NCBI GenBank assembly: GCA_002721545.1
Contig: PBKR01000034.1
Location: 22,408 to 86,407, forward strand
Direction of reading: 5' to 3'
Length of the DNA: 64,000 nt
From: Nitrosomonadaceae bacterium
GTDB lineage: Bacteria > Pseudomonadota > Gammaproteobacteria > Burkholderiales > Nitrosomonadaceae
Position numbers and translations under genes: made by a program. This document shows positions 38,822 to 45,802 of this stretch, piece by piece; position 1 is the first letter of the stretch; each line of letters begins with the position of its first letter. Below the pieces are notes generated by a model. It ran no database searches and was not told the origin of the DNA. It worked only from the letters and a program-made list of their open reading frames with translations.

Positions 38822-39919
38822 TCATGAAATTTCTAACATCCTTTGTAGTGCAAGATTTGCGAATTTTGCATCATCTTCTGGTACTTTAATTTGGTTTACT
38901 ATTTTTCCATTCACTAGGTTCTCTAATGACCATGCAAGATGCTGTGGGTCAATTCGGGCCATAGTCGAGCACATACATATAGTTGGGGACATGAACTGTA
39001 TGATTTTCTTTTCAGGTTTAAATTCTTCTGCAATACGGCTCACAAGATTTAGCTCGGTCCCTACTAGCCAACGAGTACCACTTTTTGCCTTTTTTATTGT
39101 TTTAATGATGAAATCAGTAGATCCGACATAATCAGAATTTACACAAACCTCAAAACTGCATTCTGGATGTGAAATAACTATCCCATCAGGATATTTATTT
39201 CTAAATCGTATAATATGCTGTGATTGGAACATCTGGTGAACCGAGCAGTGTCCTTTCCATAATAATATTTTAGCTTTCTTAATTTGTTCTTTGGTAAGAC
39301 CCCCCATGGGTTCATCAAAATCCCAGACCTGCATCTCATTTTCTGAAATCCCTAGTTTATATCCACTCCAACGACCTAAATGTTGGTCTGGGAAGAAAAG
39401 TACCTTTTCTCTACGTGATAAAGACCATTTTAGAATATCAAGGGAATTACTAGAGGTGCAGACGGTACCCTCATGCTTCCCACAGAACGATTTTAGATTT
39501 GCCGCTGAATTAATATATGTTACTGGTGTAATAACTTTATCTGGATCCAATATTTCTGATATTTCATGCCAGACTCTTTCTACCTTAGATTGGTCTGCCA
39601 TATCCGCCATTGAGCACCCTGCTGATAGGTCAGGAAGAATAGATATTTGATTTGATTTTGACAGAATATCAGCTACTTCAGCCATAAAATGTACGCCACA
39701 GAATACTAGGTATTTTGCATCAACCTGGCTTGCAAGGCGGGAAAGCCCAAGTGAGTCACCGGTAAGGTCCGCATGTTTATAAACATCTGCTCTTTGATAA
39801 TGATGAGAGAGTATTATTGCCTCTTTTCCTAGTACATTCTTTGCCTCAATAATGCGTCTTTCACAAGCGTCATCTAGTAGCGTATCAAATTGATTAAAAT
39901 CAATTAGTTTTGTTTGCAT
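38822..39919 (-). CDS. nadA: Quinolinate synthase
   Basis: 4Fe-4S enzyme condensing iminoaspartate and dihydroxyacetone phosphate to quinolinate for NAD. The 365-residue protein has LSHHYQRADV, the TYINSAANLKSFCGKHEGTVC segment with a cluster-ligand Cys, PDQHLG and, later, HPECSFEVC and SPTICMCSTM with the other cluster cysteines. Length is typical. nadB/nadC are not adjacent. Confidence 0.96.
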   Translation of the reverse strand: MQTKLIDFNQFDTLLDDACERRIIEAKNVLGKEAIILSHHYQRADVYKHADLTGDSLGLSRLASQVDAKYLVFCGVHFMAEVADILSKSNQISILPDLSAGCSMADMADQSKVERVWHEISEILDPDKVITPVTYINSAANLKSFCGKHEGTVCTSSNSLDILKWSLSRREKVLFFPDQHLGRWSGYKLGISENEMQVWDFDEPMGGLTKEQIKKAKILLWKGHCSVHQMFQSQHIIRFRNKYPDGIVISHPECSFEVCVNSDYVGSTDFIIKTIKKAKSGTRWLVGTELNLVSRIAEEFKPEKKIIQFMSPTICMCSTMARIDPQHLAWSLENLVNGKIVNQIKVPEDDAKFANLALQRMLEIS

Positions 39920-40001
39920 GGTTACTCCATTACTGAATAAGAAAGATATACTATACTAATAAGACTAAATTATTAGGAGTTAGTTGCTGTAGCCTTATAA
40001 A

Positions 40002-40463
40002 TTAAATAATTTTATTATGTACTTTAAGTGAGGATAATAAATTACGTATTGCCTTTGCATTGCTATATGAGAAAACTTTTTTAATAGCTTCTTCTTTAGG
40101 AAGCCAAGCATATCGCAGATGCTCTCTTGGCGAAACCACAACTGGAACAGGTTTTGGCAGTAATAAGCTAAAAATATGTTCAGTATTATGAGTTACATTC
40201 GGAGCATAACGCCACCTCCATTCTTGAAAAATCTCATAAGTATTTTGGAGTCTTAGGTCAGTTAATAAAAAATTGTCAGCGTTTAGCCCTGTTTCTTCAG
40301 CAGTCTCACGCACTGCTGCTTGCGGTAATGTTTCATCCTGATGTTTGCTGCCAGTTACTGATTGCCAATAACCAGGATGATCGGCTCTTTCTAGTAACAG
40401 AAACTGTAGATTAGAAGTGTAAATCACTACTAAAACAGAAATAGGAGCTTTATATTTCTCCAT
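40002..40463 (-). CDS. nudB: Dihydroneopterin triphosphate diphosphatase (Nudix)
   Basis: Removes pyrophosphate from dihydroneopterin triphosphate in folate synthesis. A 153-residue Nudix protein with a complete Nudix box: Gly in TGSKHQDE, then RETAEETGL. The WRWRYAPNVTHNTEHIF segment and the ending are typical of NudB. It lies 80 bp downstream of aspS in the same direction, and the aspS-nudB linkage is a known proteobacterial pattern. Confidence 0.92.
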   Translation of the reverse strand: MEKYKAPISVLVVIYTSNLQFLLLERADHPGYWQSVTGSKHQDETLPQAAVRETAEETGLNADNFLLTDLRLQNTYEIFQEWRWRYAPNVTHNTEHIFSLLLPKPVPVVVSPREHLRYAWLPKEEAIKKVFSYSNAKAIRNLLSSLKVHNKII

Positions 40464-40544
40464 AGTATTAGATAGAAGTATTAGTTTGAGTAGTCGACCA
40501 CCATTTTTTAAATTAATTTAGAGCTTTTAGTTTTTTTTCTGAGC

Positions 40545-42305
40545 TCACTTTATTCTTATATGTAGTTCTTTAAGTTGTTTTTCATCTACCGAACTTGGCG
40601 CCTGAGTTAATAAGCATTGAGCACGCTGTGTTTTGGGAAAAGCAATAACATCACGTATTGATTCTTCATCTGCCATTAAGGTAATGATACGATCAAGTCC
40701 AAAAGCAATACCCCCATGAGGTGGGGCTCCATACTGTAAAGCTTCTAATAAAAAGCCAAATTTTTCTTGGGCTTCATGTGTTTTTATATTTAAAGCTTTG
40801 AATACTTTTAATTGGATGTCTCGGCGATGGATACGAATTGATCCCCCTCCAATTTCAGAGCCATTTAGTATCATATCAAATGCTTTTGATAAAGCTTTGC
40901 TAGGTTCTGTTTCCAATAAATCTTCATGGCCATCAGCAGGAGATGTAAATGGATGATGAAGAGCTTGCCATTTATTTTCACCCTCATCTCGATCAAACAT
41001 TGGAAAATCTACTACCCATAGTGGCTTCCATCCATGTTCAATAAGCCCTAAGTCCTGGCCAATTTTTACGCGTAATGCACCTAAAGATTCATTAACTATT
41101 TTTAATTTATCAGCCCCAAAAAATATTAGATCCCCATCTTTAGCAGAAGTACGTTCAAGAATAGTTTTTATTATTTTTTCTGATAAGAATTTTAATATTG
41201 GTGATTGTAGTCCTTTAAGTCCTTCTTTCAAAGAATTGATCTTAATGTAAGCAAGCCCTTTTGCACCATAAATTCCAACAAAATTAGTATAGTCATCAAT
41301 TTCTTTGCGAGATAATTTATTCCCTTGGGGAATGCATAATGCTGCTACTCGCCCACCAGATTTTTGGGCTGCCTCACGAAATACTTTAAATTCCACTTCT
41401 GTCATGGCATCAGTAAGTTCGGTGAGTATCAATGGTACTCGTAAATCAGGTTTATCAGAGCCATATTTCAACATAGCTTCAGAGAATGGCATGCGGGGGA
41501 ACGGGGCTTGTATTTGTATTTGTGATTTACTATTAAATAAATTACAGATCATTTCTTCCATCAGGGTCATAATTTCAGATGCTTTGAGAAAAGATGTTTC
41601 TATATCAATTTGTGTAAATTCTGGCTGACGGTCAGCACGAAGATCTTCATCACGAAAGCACTTTGTAATTTGATAGTATCTATCAAACCCTGAGACCATA
41701 AGTAGCTGCTTAAATAATTGTGGTGATTGTGGTAGTGCAAAAAATTGGCCAGCATTAATGCGTGATGAAACAAGATAATCTCTTGCTCCCTCTGGAGTGG
41801 ATTTGGTCAGTACTGGTGTTTCTACGTCAATAAAACCTTTTTGGTCGAGAAATTTACGAATTTCCATTGTGACCTTGTAGCGTAGTCGCAAGTTTTTCTG
41901 CATCTGTGGTCGTCTAAGATCAAGATATCGATGTTCTAGGCGTACAGTTTCACTAAGATGTTCATCATCCATCATGAAAGGTGGAGTTAGTGATGTATTG
42001 AGAATTTCAATTGATTTCGTTAGGACTTCAATTTCTCCACTTGTAAGGTTTGTATTAATAGTTCCTTGTGGGCGATGGCGAACTAATCCAGTAATTTTCA
42101 ATACAAATTCATTTCGAATTTTTTCTGCAATTTGAAATGCTGAGATATTATCTGGATCACATACAATCTGAACTAGGCCTTCTCGATCGCGCATATCAAT
42201 AAAAATTACGCCCCCATGATCACGGCGGCGATGCACCCAGCCACATAGTGTGACGGTTCTATTTAGATATTGGGTATCAATGAGCCCACAGTAATTAGTA
42301 CGCAT
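40545..42305 (-). CDS. aspS: Aspartyl-tRNA synthetase
   Basis: Class IIb aminoacyl-tRNA synthetase charging tRNA-Asp. The OB-fold anticodon domain comes first ([28 protein letters not shown]), then motif 2 [18 protein letters not shown] and motif 3 GIAFGLDRI, with the bacterial GAD insertion between. MRTNYCGLI is the family start, so I use the ATG at 42305 rather than a start 15 bp earlier inside the DUF502 gene. The resulting 586 residues and 1-bp gap to DUF502 are normal; the FmdB-DUF502-aspS-nudB order is a well-known cluster. Whether it is discriminating (AspRS) or also charges tRNA-Asn is not decided. Confidence 0.98.
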   Translation of the reverse strand: MRTNYCGLIDTQYLNRTVTLCGWVHRRRDHGGVIFIDMRDREGLVQIVCDPDNISAFQIAEKIRNEFVLKITGLVRHRPQGTINTNLTSGEIEVLTKSIEILNTSLTPPFMMDDEHLSETVRLEHRYLDLRRPQMQKNLRLRYKVTMEIRKFLDQKGFIDVETPVLTKSTPEGARDYLVSSRINAGQFFALPQSPQLFKQLLMVSGFDRYYQITKCFRDEDLRADRQPEFTQIDIETSFLKASEIMTLMEEMICNLFNSKSQIQIQAPFPRMPFSEAMLKYGSDKPDLRVPLILTELTDAMTEVEFKVFREAAQKSGGRVAALCIPQGNKLSRKEIDDYTNFVGIYGAKGLAYIKINSLKEGLKGLQSPILKFLSEKIIKTILERTSAKDGDLIFFGADKLKIVNESLGALRVKIGQDLGLIEHGWKPLWVVDFPMFDRDEGENKWQALHHPFTSPADGHEDLLETEPSKALSKAFDMILNGSEIGGGSIRIHRRDIQLKVFKALNIKTHEAQEKFGFLLEALQYGAPPHGGIAFGLDRIITLMADEESIRDVIAFPKTQRAQCLLTQAPSSVDEKQLKELHIRIK

Positions 42306-42306
42306 A

Positions 42307-42939
42307 TTATTTCTTTTCACTGTCTATTTTGTTGGTAAAGTTTTTGTTGTTACCATTAGGAGAGATAACCCCCATGGAAATAATGTATTTCAATGCCTCG
42401 TCTACACTCATATCTAGCTCAATTACATCGTCTTTTGGCATCATTAGGAAAAAACCTGATGTGGGATTAGGTGTGGTTGGAACATAAACACTGATATATC
42501 TTCCGTCTAAGTGATTTGCAACATCACCACCAGGTTGCCCTGTCATAAATGCAATGGTCCACAGTCCCTTCCTTGGATATTGTATAAGTAACGCTTTATG
42601 AAATGCTTCTCCTTGGCTTGAGAATATTGTGTCACTTACTTGTTTAATACTCCAGTAAATTGATTTGACAACAGGGATACGCCACAATACCCCTTCCCAG
42701 AATGAAAGGAGTTTTTGACCAATAATATTTGCAGTCATTAGACCTGTAACGAATACAACAAGTAAAGTAAGAATCGTACCAACCCCATAGACCTTCATGC
42801 CTAGTATTTGTTCAGGTTGAAACCTATCAGGTAGTAGGAGTAAAGATTGATCCATGGTTCCTATTAAGAATTTAAGAACCCAAGCAGTAAGGCCTAAAGG
42901 GACCCAAATAAGAAGCCCAGTAATAAAGTATCGTTTCAT
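42307..42939 (-). CDS. DUF502 family membrane protein
   Basis: A 210-residue inner-membrane protein with two hydrophobic segments (about residues 5-27 and 53-75), then a soluble domain with [15 protein letters not shown] and [19 protein letters not shown], the family hallmarks. DUF502 proteins are widespread just upstream of aspS; no biochemical function is established. It is co-directional with FmdB (27 bp upstream) and aspS (1 bp downstream), so likely one operon. Confidence 0.9.
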   Translation of the reverse strand: MKRYFITGLLIWVPLGLTAWVLKFLIGTMDQSLLLLPDRFQPEQILGMKVYGVGTILTLLVVFVTGLMTANIIGQKLLSFWEGVLWRIPVVKSIYWSIKQVSDTIFSSQGEAFHKALLIQYPRKGLWTIAFMTGQPGGDVANHLDGRYISVYVPTTPNPTSGFFLMMPKDDVIELDMSVDEALKYIISMGVISPNGNNKNFTNKIDSEKK

Positions 42940-42965
42940 ATTAAAAAATTTTCCATGCTAGATAT

Positions 42966-43259
42966 TTATTTTGTAGAAGAAGGTTTGTTGTTTTTTGCCA
43001 AGACATCAGGTTTATTTTTAGGCTTAGCTTCAGGTATAGGCTTATTGTTTTTCTTTGGATCTATTTTTGGCATAGAGCTATTTTTAAAATCAGTGGCATC
43101 CCAGCCACTACCCTTTAATTTAAAGCCTGGAGCAGAAATAAGCTTAATATATGCATTGCTGTCACATGAAGGGCAAATTGAGATAGGTTCGTCACTTAAT
43201 TTCTGAAGGTGTTCTTTCTTAGAACCGCAAGATCTGCACTGGTATTCGTAAATAGGCAT
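42966..43259 (-). CDS. FmdB/CxxC zinc-ribbon protein
   Basis: A 97-residue protein with the FmdB start MPIYEYQCRSCG, a second CxxC in ICPSCDS, and the GSGWDATDF motif after the ribbon. The tail is a Lys/Pro/Asn-rich disordered segment. FmdB proteins are small regulatory or zinc-binding proteins of unknown partner. ATG at 43259 is used because it starts the conserved MPIYEY. First gene of the DUF502-aspS-nudB cluster. Confidence 0.92.
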   Translation of the reverse strand: MPIYEYQCRSCGSKKEHLQKLSDEPISICPSCDSNAYIKLISAPGFKLKGSGWDATDFKNSSMPKIDPKKNNKPIPEAKPKNKPDVLAKNNKPSSTK

Positions 43260-43545
43260 GGAAATTCTCAGCAATACATAATTTTGAATAGTAAGATTAT
43301 ACCCTAACCACTTAGTTTAATTGTGAGGACATTATGAGACTTTTTTAATTTATAGCTATATTAAATAGCAGGCATACAGTAAACATTAAGTTTATTTAAC
43401 TCTTAGGTAGGTATGATTGGACTATTAAATTATGAATAAAATTGTAATTTTTCTCGTATAGCGTTATTTGTTGTATGGTTTTCTCATTATTTCTTTGCTA
43501 TAAAACTGGTTAGTTTTATTATTAAAGATAATCTGCTAAAAGTGC

Positions 43546-43591
43546 TTGCATTTAGCTATAAAATGTATTTATAATAAGAATAATTATCATT
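43546..43591 (+). promoter_or_regulatory. hemP promoter with overlapping Fur box
   Basis: TTGCAT (43546-43551), an 18-bp spacer and TATAAT (43570-43575) form a good sigma-70 promoter. Just downstream, the reverse strand of about 43573-43591 reads AATGATAATTATTCTTATT, matching the 7-1-7 Fur consensus TGATAAT-n-ATTATCA at 12 of 14 positions. Iron-bound Fur should therefore block hemP-bfd-bfr transcription. Confidence 0.75.
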
Positions 43592-43614
43592 TACATTTTC
43601 AAGAGGAATAGAAA

Positions 43615-43815
43615 ATGACTGCAACAGCTAACTCCGAAATGAATCAACCAACAATAGTTACCAAACCTGTGAAAGGACTAAATAAAGATAGTTCTATTAG
43701 ATCTATTTATAGCGAGTCTTTATTTTTGCATGGAAATGAAGTTTTGATTCAGCATAGCGGTAATGAGTATCGTTTACGTCGTACACGTAGTGGTAAATTA
43801 ATATTAACTAAATAA
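43615..43815 (+). CDS. hemP: Hemin uptake protein HemP
   Basis: A 66-residue small protein with a disordered N-terminal half and the conserved C-terminal box: SIYSESLFLHGNEVLIQHSG, then NEYRLRRTRSGKLILTK. HemP is a haem/iron-responsive regulator or uptake accessory in proteobacteria. AGAGGAA lies ahead of the ATG. It is first in a hemP-bfd-bfr group under a Fur box. Confidence 0.93.
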   Translation: MTATANSEMNQPTIVTKPVKGLNKDSSIRSIYSESLFLHGNEVLIQHSGNEYRLRRTRSGKLILTK

Positions 43816-43837
43816 GTATTGATTTGTTACGTTAATC

Positions 43838-44020
43838 ATGTATATTTGTATTTGTAAAGGTGTGACAGATACCGCAATTCGTGAAGCTGTTTGCCAGGGT
43901 GCTGGCCGGATGAGGGATCTAAAAGAGTGCCTTGGAGTTAGTATGCAATGTGGTATCTGTGCTACTCATGCACAAGAGGTATTGGAACAGGAATTGATGA
44001 GAGAGGCTGTTTCTAGATAG
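43838..44020 (+). CDS. bfd: Bacterioferritin-associated ferredoxin
   Basis: A 60-residue 2Fe-2S protein (Fer2_BFD) that reduces the bacterioferritin core to release iron. Four cysteines are arranged as in Bfd: CIC near residues 4-6 and CGIC near 38-41. Immediately followed by bfr (51 bp) and preceded by hemP (22 bp), an iron-storage unit. Confidence 0.95.
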   Translation: MYICICKGVTDTAIREAVCQGAGRMRDLKECLGVSMQCGICATHAQEVLEQELMREAVSR

Positions 44021-44071
44021 CTTTATTCAAACCCACTCGTATATACGAGATTCTAGCCTGAGGAGGCAAAT

Positions 44072-44536
44072 ATGCAAGGTAATTCAGAGGTTATTCAATT
44101 ATTAAACGGTCAGCTACAAAATGAATTGACAGCTGTCAATCAATATTTTTTACATGCGCGTATGTATAAGAATTGGGGCTTTAATAGTCTTGGTAAGCAT
44201 GAATACGAAGAGTCTATAGCAGAAATGAAACATGCTGATTTATTAATTGAGCGGATTTTATTTCTGGAGGGGCTGCCTAATCTTCAAGATCTTGGGAAAT
44301 TGATGGTGGGAGAAAAAGCAGAGGAATGTGTGGCATGTGATCTAAAGGTAGAATTAGCTTCGCGTGATGATCTATCAGCTGCAATTACTGCATGCGAAGA
44401 TACTAATGATTATGTTTCAAGAGAATTGTTTGAGAAAATCTTAGAAGATACTGAGGAGCATATTGATTGGCTAGAAACACAGCTAGATGTAATGCATAAG
44501 GTTGGCACTGAGAATTGGCTTCAGAGTCAAATGTAA
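44072..44536 (+). CDS. bfr: Bacterioferritin
   Basis: Iron-storage protein of 24 subunits with inter-subunit haem. The haem ligand Met52 is present ([13 protein letters not shown]), and the ferroxidase ligands Glu18, Glu51, His54, Glu94 and His130 are in place. The residue aligned with E. coli Glu127 is Thr here (EDTEEHIDW); I recall this DTEEH form from other betaproteobacterial Bfr proteins, where the neighbouring Glu may substitute. A strong AGGAGG precedes the ATG. 154 residues is normal. Partner of the adjacent bfd. Confidence 0.96.
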   Translation: MQGNSEVIQLLNGQLQNELTAVNQYFLHARMYKNWGFNSLGKHEYEESIAEMKHADLLIERILFLEGLPNLQDLGKLMVGEKAEECVACDLKVELASRDDLSAAITACEDTNDYVSRELFEKILEDTEEHIDWLETQLDVMHKVGTENWLQSQM

Positions 44537-44593
44537 TTATTTTTAGATTTAGCTTCTACTAGCCCAATATGTCATAAAATTTTATCTTATGTT

Positions 44594-45202
44594 TTATGCT
44601 GCTGCGCCGGCTAATGTTTCTATACCTTTGCCGAAGGTTGTTAAGTCACAATGATCTAGAAGTGCGCATGGCTTTCCAGATTTTTTGCAAAAATGTTTTA
44701 CAGCAAAATAGGTTTCATGGTTGACACAGTCGATTGGGCAAATAACCATATCTGCACAAGTTAGAAGATCAGGTAAGCGATCTGTATCGCCCTTCTGATT
44801 GCCACGGTAAATAAGTAGCTTACCTCCTAATGATTCAATCAGGCATCGATATTCCGGGTACAATTTTCCGCGGCCACCTATACACAAAACATATTTATTT
44901 GAGATATCTGGGCGATTGGTTTGCGCTTTATTAAGGATTGAAGGGCAGGTTGGAGAGCAAGATAAGATCTTGGGTTTAAACTGTGGTGCCCGGTTACCTC
45001 TTAAAGAATGGGTTGTCCTTTGATTATTAAATTTAAATCTTAATAAATTTAAAGCTTTTATTTTAAAAATATATTTCAATAGGTATTTGATAATTATAGA
45101 CCTATGATAATAGCTTAAAAAAATAGATTTTTCAGTCCTCTTGTAGGCTTGGGTCCGAATAGAAGTAGTAGAATCTACAAGATTTTTTTGGAGTTGATTC
45201 AT
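44594..45202 (-). CDS. DUF2325 domain protein
   Basis: A 202-residue protein whose C-terminal ~95 residues (YVLCIGGRGKLYPEYRCLIE, LIYRGNQKGDTDRLPDLL, MVICPIDCVNHETYFAVKHF, GKPCALLDHCDL) are a DUF2325 domain. Conserved cysteines and a CIGG-R motif suggest metal or nucleotide handling, but no function is established. The basic N-terminal half is not recognised. AAGGAAT precedes the ATG. It is convergent with bfr, and its ~140-bp leader starts at a perfect Fur box, so it probably responds to iron. Confidence 0.85.
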   Translation of the reverse strand: MNQLQKNLVDSTTSIRTQAYKRTEKSIFLSYYHRSIIIKYLLKYIFKIKALNLLRFKFNNQRTTHSLRGNRAPQFKPKILSCSPTCPSILNKAQTNRPDISNKYVLCIGGRGKLYPEYRCLIESLGGKLLIYRGNQKGDTDRLPDLLTCADMVICPIDCVNHETYFAVKHFCKKSGKPCALLDHCDLTTFGKGIETLAGAAA

Positions 45203-45341
45203 TTTTTGATTCCTTATAAGTAATTAAATAACTGGCTGGCCTAAGAACTGAAATGGCTTGCAAATCTAGATTTTTAGAGCAAGGCGCTAATTAGGTAGCA
45301 GCAATAAATTAATTAAATATTTAATATTTACTTATTCGTAA

Positions 45342-45356
45342 TGATAATCATTATCA
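45342..45356 (-). promoter_or_regulatory. Perfect Fur box upstream of DUF2325 gene
   Basis: TGATAATCATTATCA is an exact 7-1-7 Fur palindrome (14 of 14 half-site positions). Overlapping flanks repeat GATAAT/ATTATC so two Fur dimers could bind. It lies 140 bp before the DUF2325 start and about 460 bp before the receptor start. Confidence 0.85.
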
Positions 45357-45489
45357 TTATCAATTATATGTTATTTTTTAAAAAAAGCAAGCGAATTATA
45401 TTTATTTTTAATATCAATATCTTATATATAAAATGTTATTTTTTTCAGGAGTGTAGGGATAAAAATTAACTATAGAGGTTAATTAGAAC

Positions 45490-45536
45490 TTGCAAATGTT
45501 ATGAAATTAAGTATAATAAGAATCATTCTTATTATA
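45490..45536 (+). promoter_or_regulatory. Receptor promoter with overlapping Fur-box-like palindrome
   Basis: TTGCAA (45490-45495), a 16-bp spacer and TATAAT (45512-45517) make a sigma-70 promoter. The -10 box is the edge of a perfect 12-bp inverted repeat around C45524 (45512-45536), whose centre TAAGAATCATTCTTA resembles a Fur box (10 of 14). Fur binding would cover the promoter. Transcription would start near 45524, giving a leader of about 280 nt. Confidence 0.7.
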
Positions 45537-45577
45537 TTTTAGATATAGATTTGCAAATATAAGTTATTTAAAATTGT

Positions 45578-45656
45578 TGTTCCGTAGTCGCAAGATCTCC
45601 TAATCTTGTGGCCTTGGCCAGCCAGCTCAACTCCCTGTGGGCAAGCCAGCCTTTTT
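45578..45656 (+). ncRNA. Tandem structured RNA element, copy 1 (novel candidate)
   Basis: First of two related ~79-nt elements between the Fur-controlled promoter and the siderophore receptor gene. Hairpin 1 (45588-45611) has a 9-bp stem with two G-U pairs and loop CUCCUA. Hairpin 2 (about 45616-45651) has GGC/GCC and CUCA/UGGG helices with a CUCCCU loop and is followed by a run of six T, so it could act as an intrinsic terminator. The core AGCCAGCTCAACTCC is identical in both copies. I do not recognise the family. It may be a leader regulator or a Fur-repressed small RNA of about 130 nt ending near 45658. Confidence 0.6.
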
Positions 45657-45665
45657 TATAAAAAT

Positions 45666-45692
45666 CAAATTTGTAAGGTATTTACAAATTTG
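45666..45692. repeat. Perfect 11-bp inverted repeat between the two RNA elements
   Basis: CAAATTTGTAA (45666-45676) and TTACAAATTTG (45682-45692) pair fully with a 5-nt loop. It separates copy 1 and copy 2. There is no T-run after it, so it is not a clear terminator; a spacer hairpin or protein site is possible. Confidence 0.6.
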
Positions 45693-45698
45693 AATAGA

Positions 45699-45777
45699 TG
45701 TTCCATATCCATCAGAGCTTTTAATCTGGTGGCCTAGGCAAGCCAGCTCAACTCCTTTTGAGCAAGCTAGCTTATTT
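45699..45777 (+). ncRNA. Tandem structured RNA element, copy 2 (novel candidate)
   Basis: Second copy, 121 bp downstream of the first and 61 of 79 positions identical by hand. Hairpin 1 (45709-45732) keeps eight of the nine pairs although four stem columns changed, one by a double A-U to C-G exchange. Hairpin 2 (45737-45772) has a perfect CUCAA/UUGAG helix closing the loop CUCCUU (45752-45757). That loop is complementary to the receptor's own AGGAGG (45791-45796), 34 nt downstream. It may therefore hold or compete for the ribosome-binding site. The interpretation is inference; the pairing is seen in the sequence. Confidence 0.6.
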
Positions 45778-45802
45778 AGCTGTTTTTTATAGGAGGAAGA
45801 CT

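Noticed and set aside
43260..43545. Small genes in the gap between the FmdB gene and hemP
   Set aside because: Only AT-rich sequence with short frames; nothing beyond the hemP promoter and Fur box could be supported.
45578..45777. The tandem elements as protein-coding repeats on the minus strand
   Set aside because: Both copies can be read as similar peptides (GVELA..GH.I), but they are in different frames (121-bp offset), copy 1 has a TAA just upstream, and the G-U-preserving changes fit a + strand RNA better.
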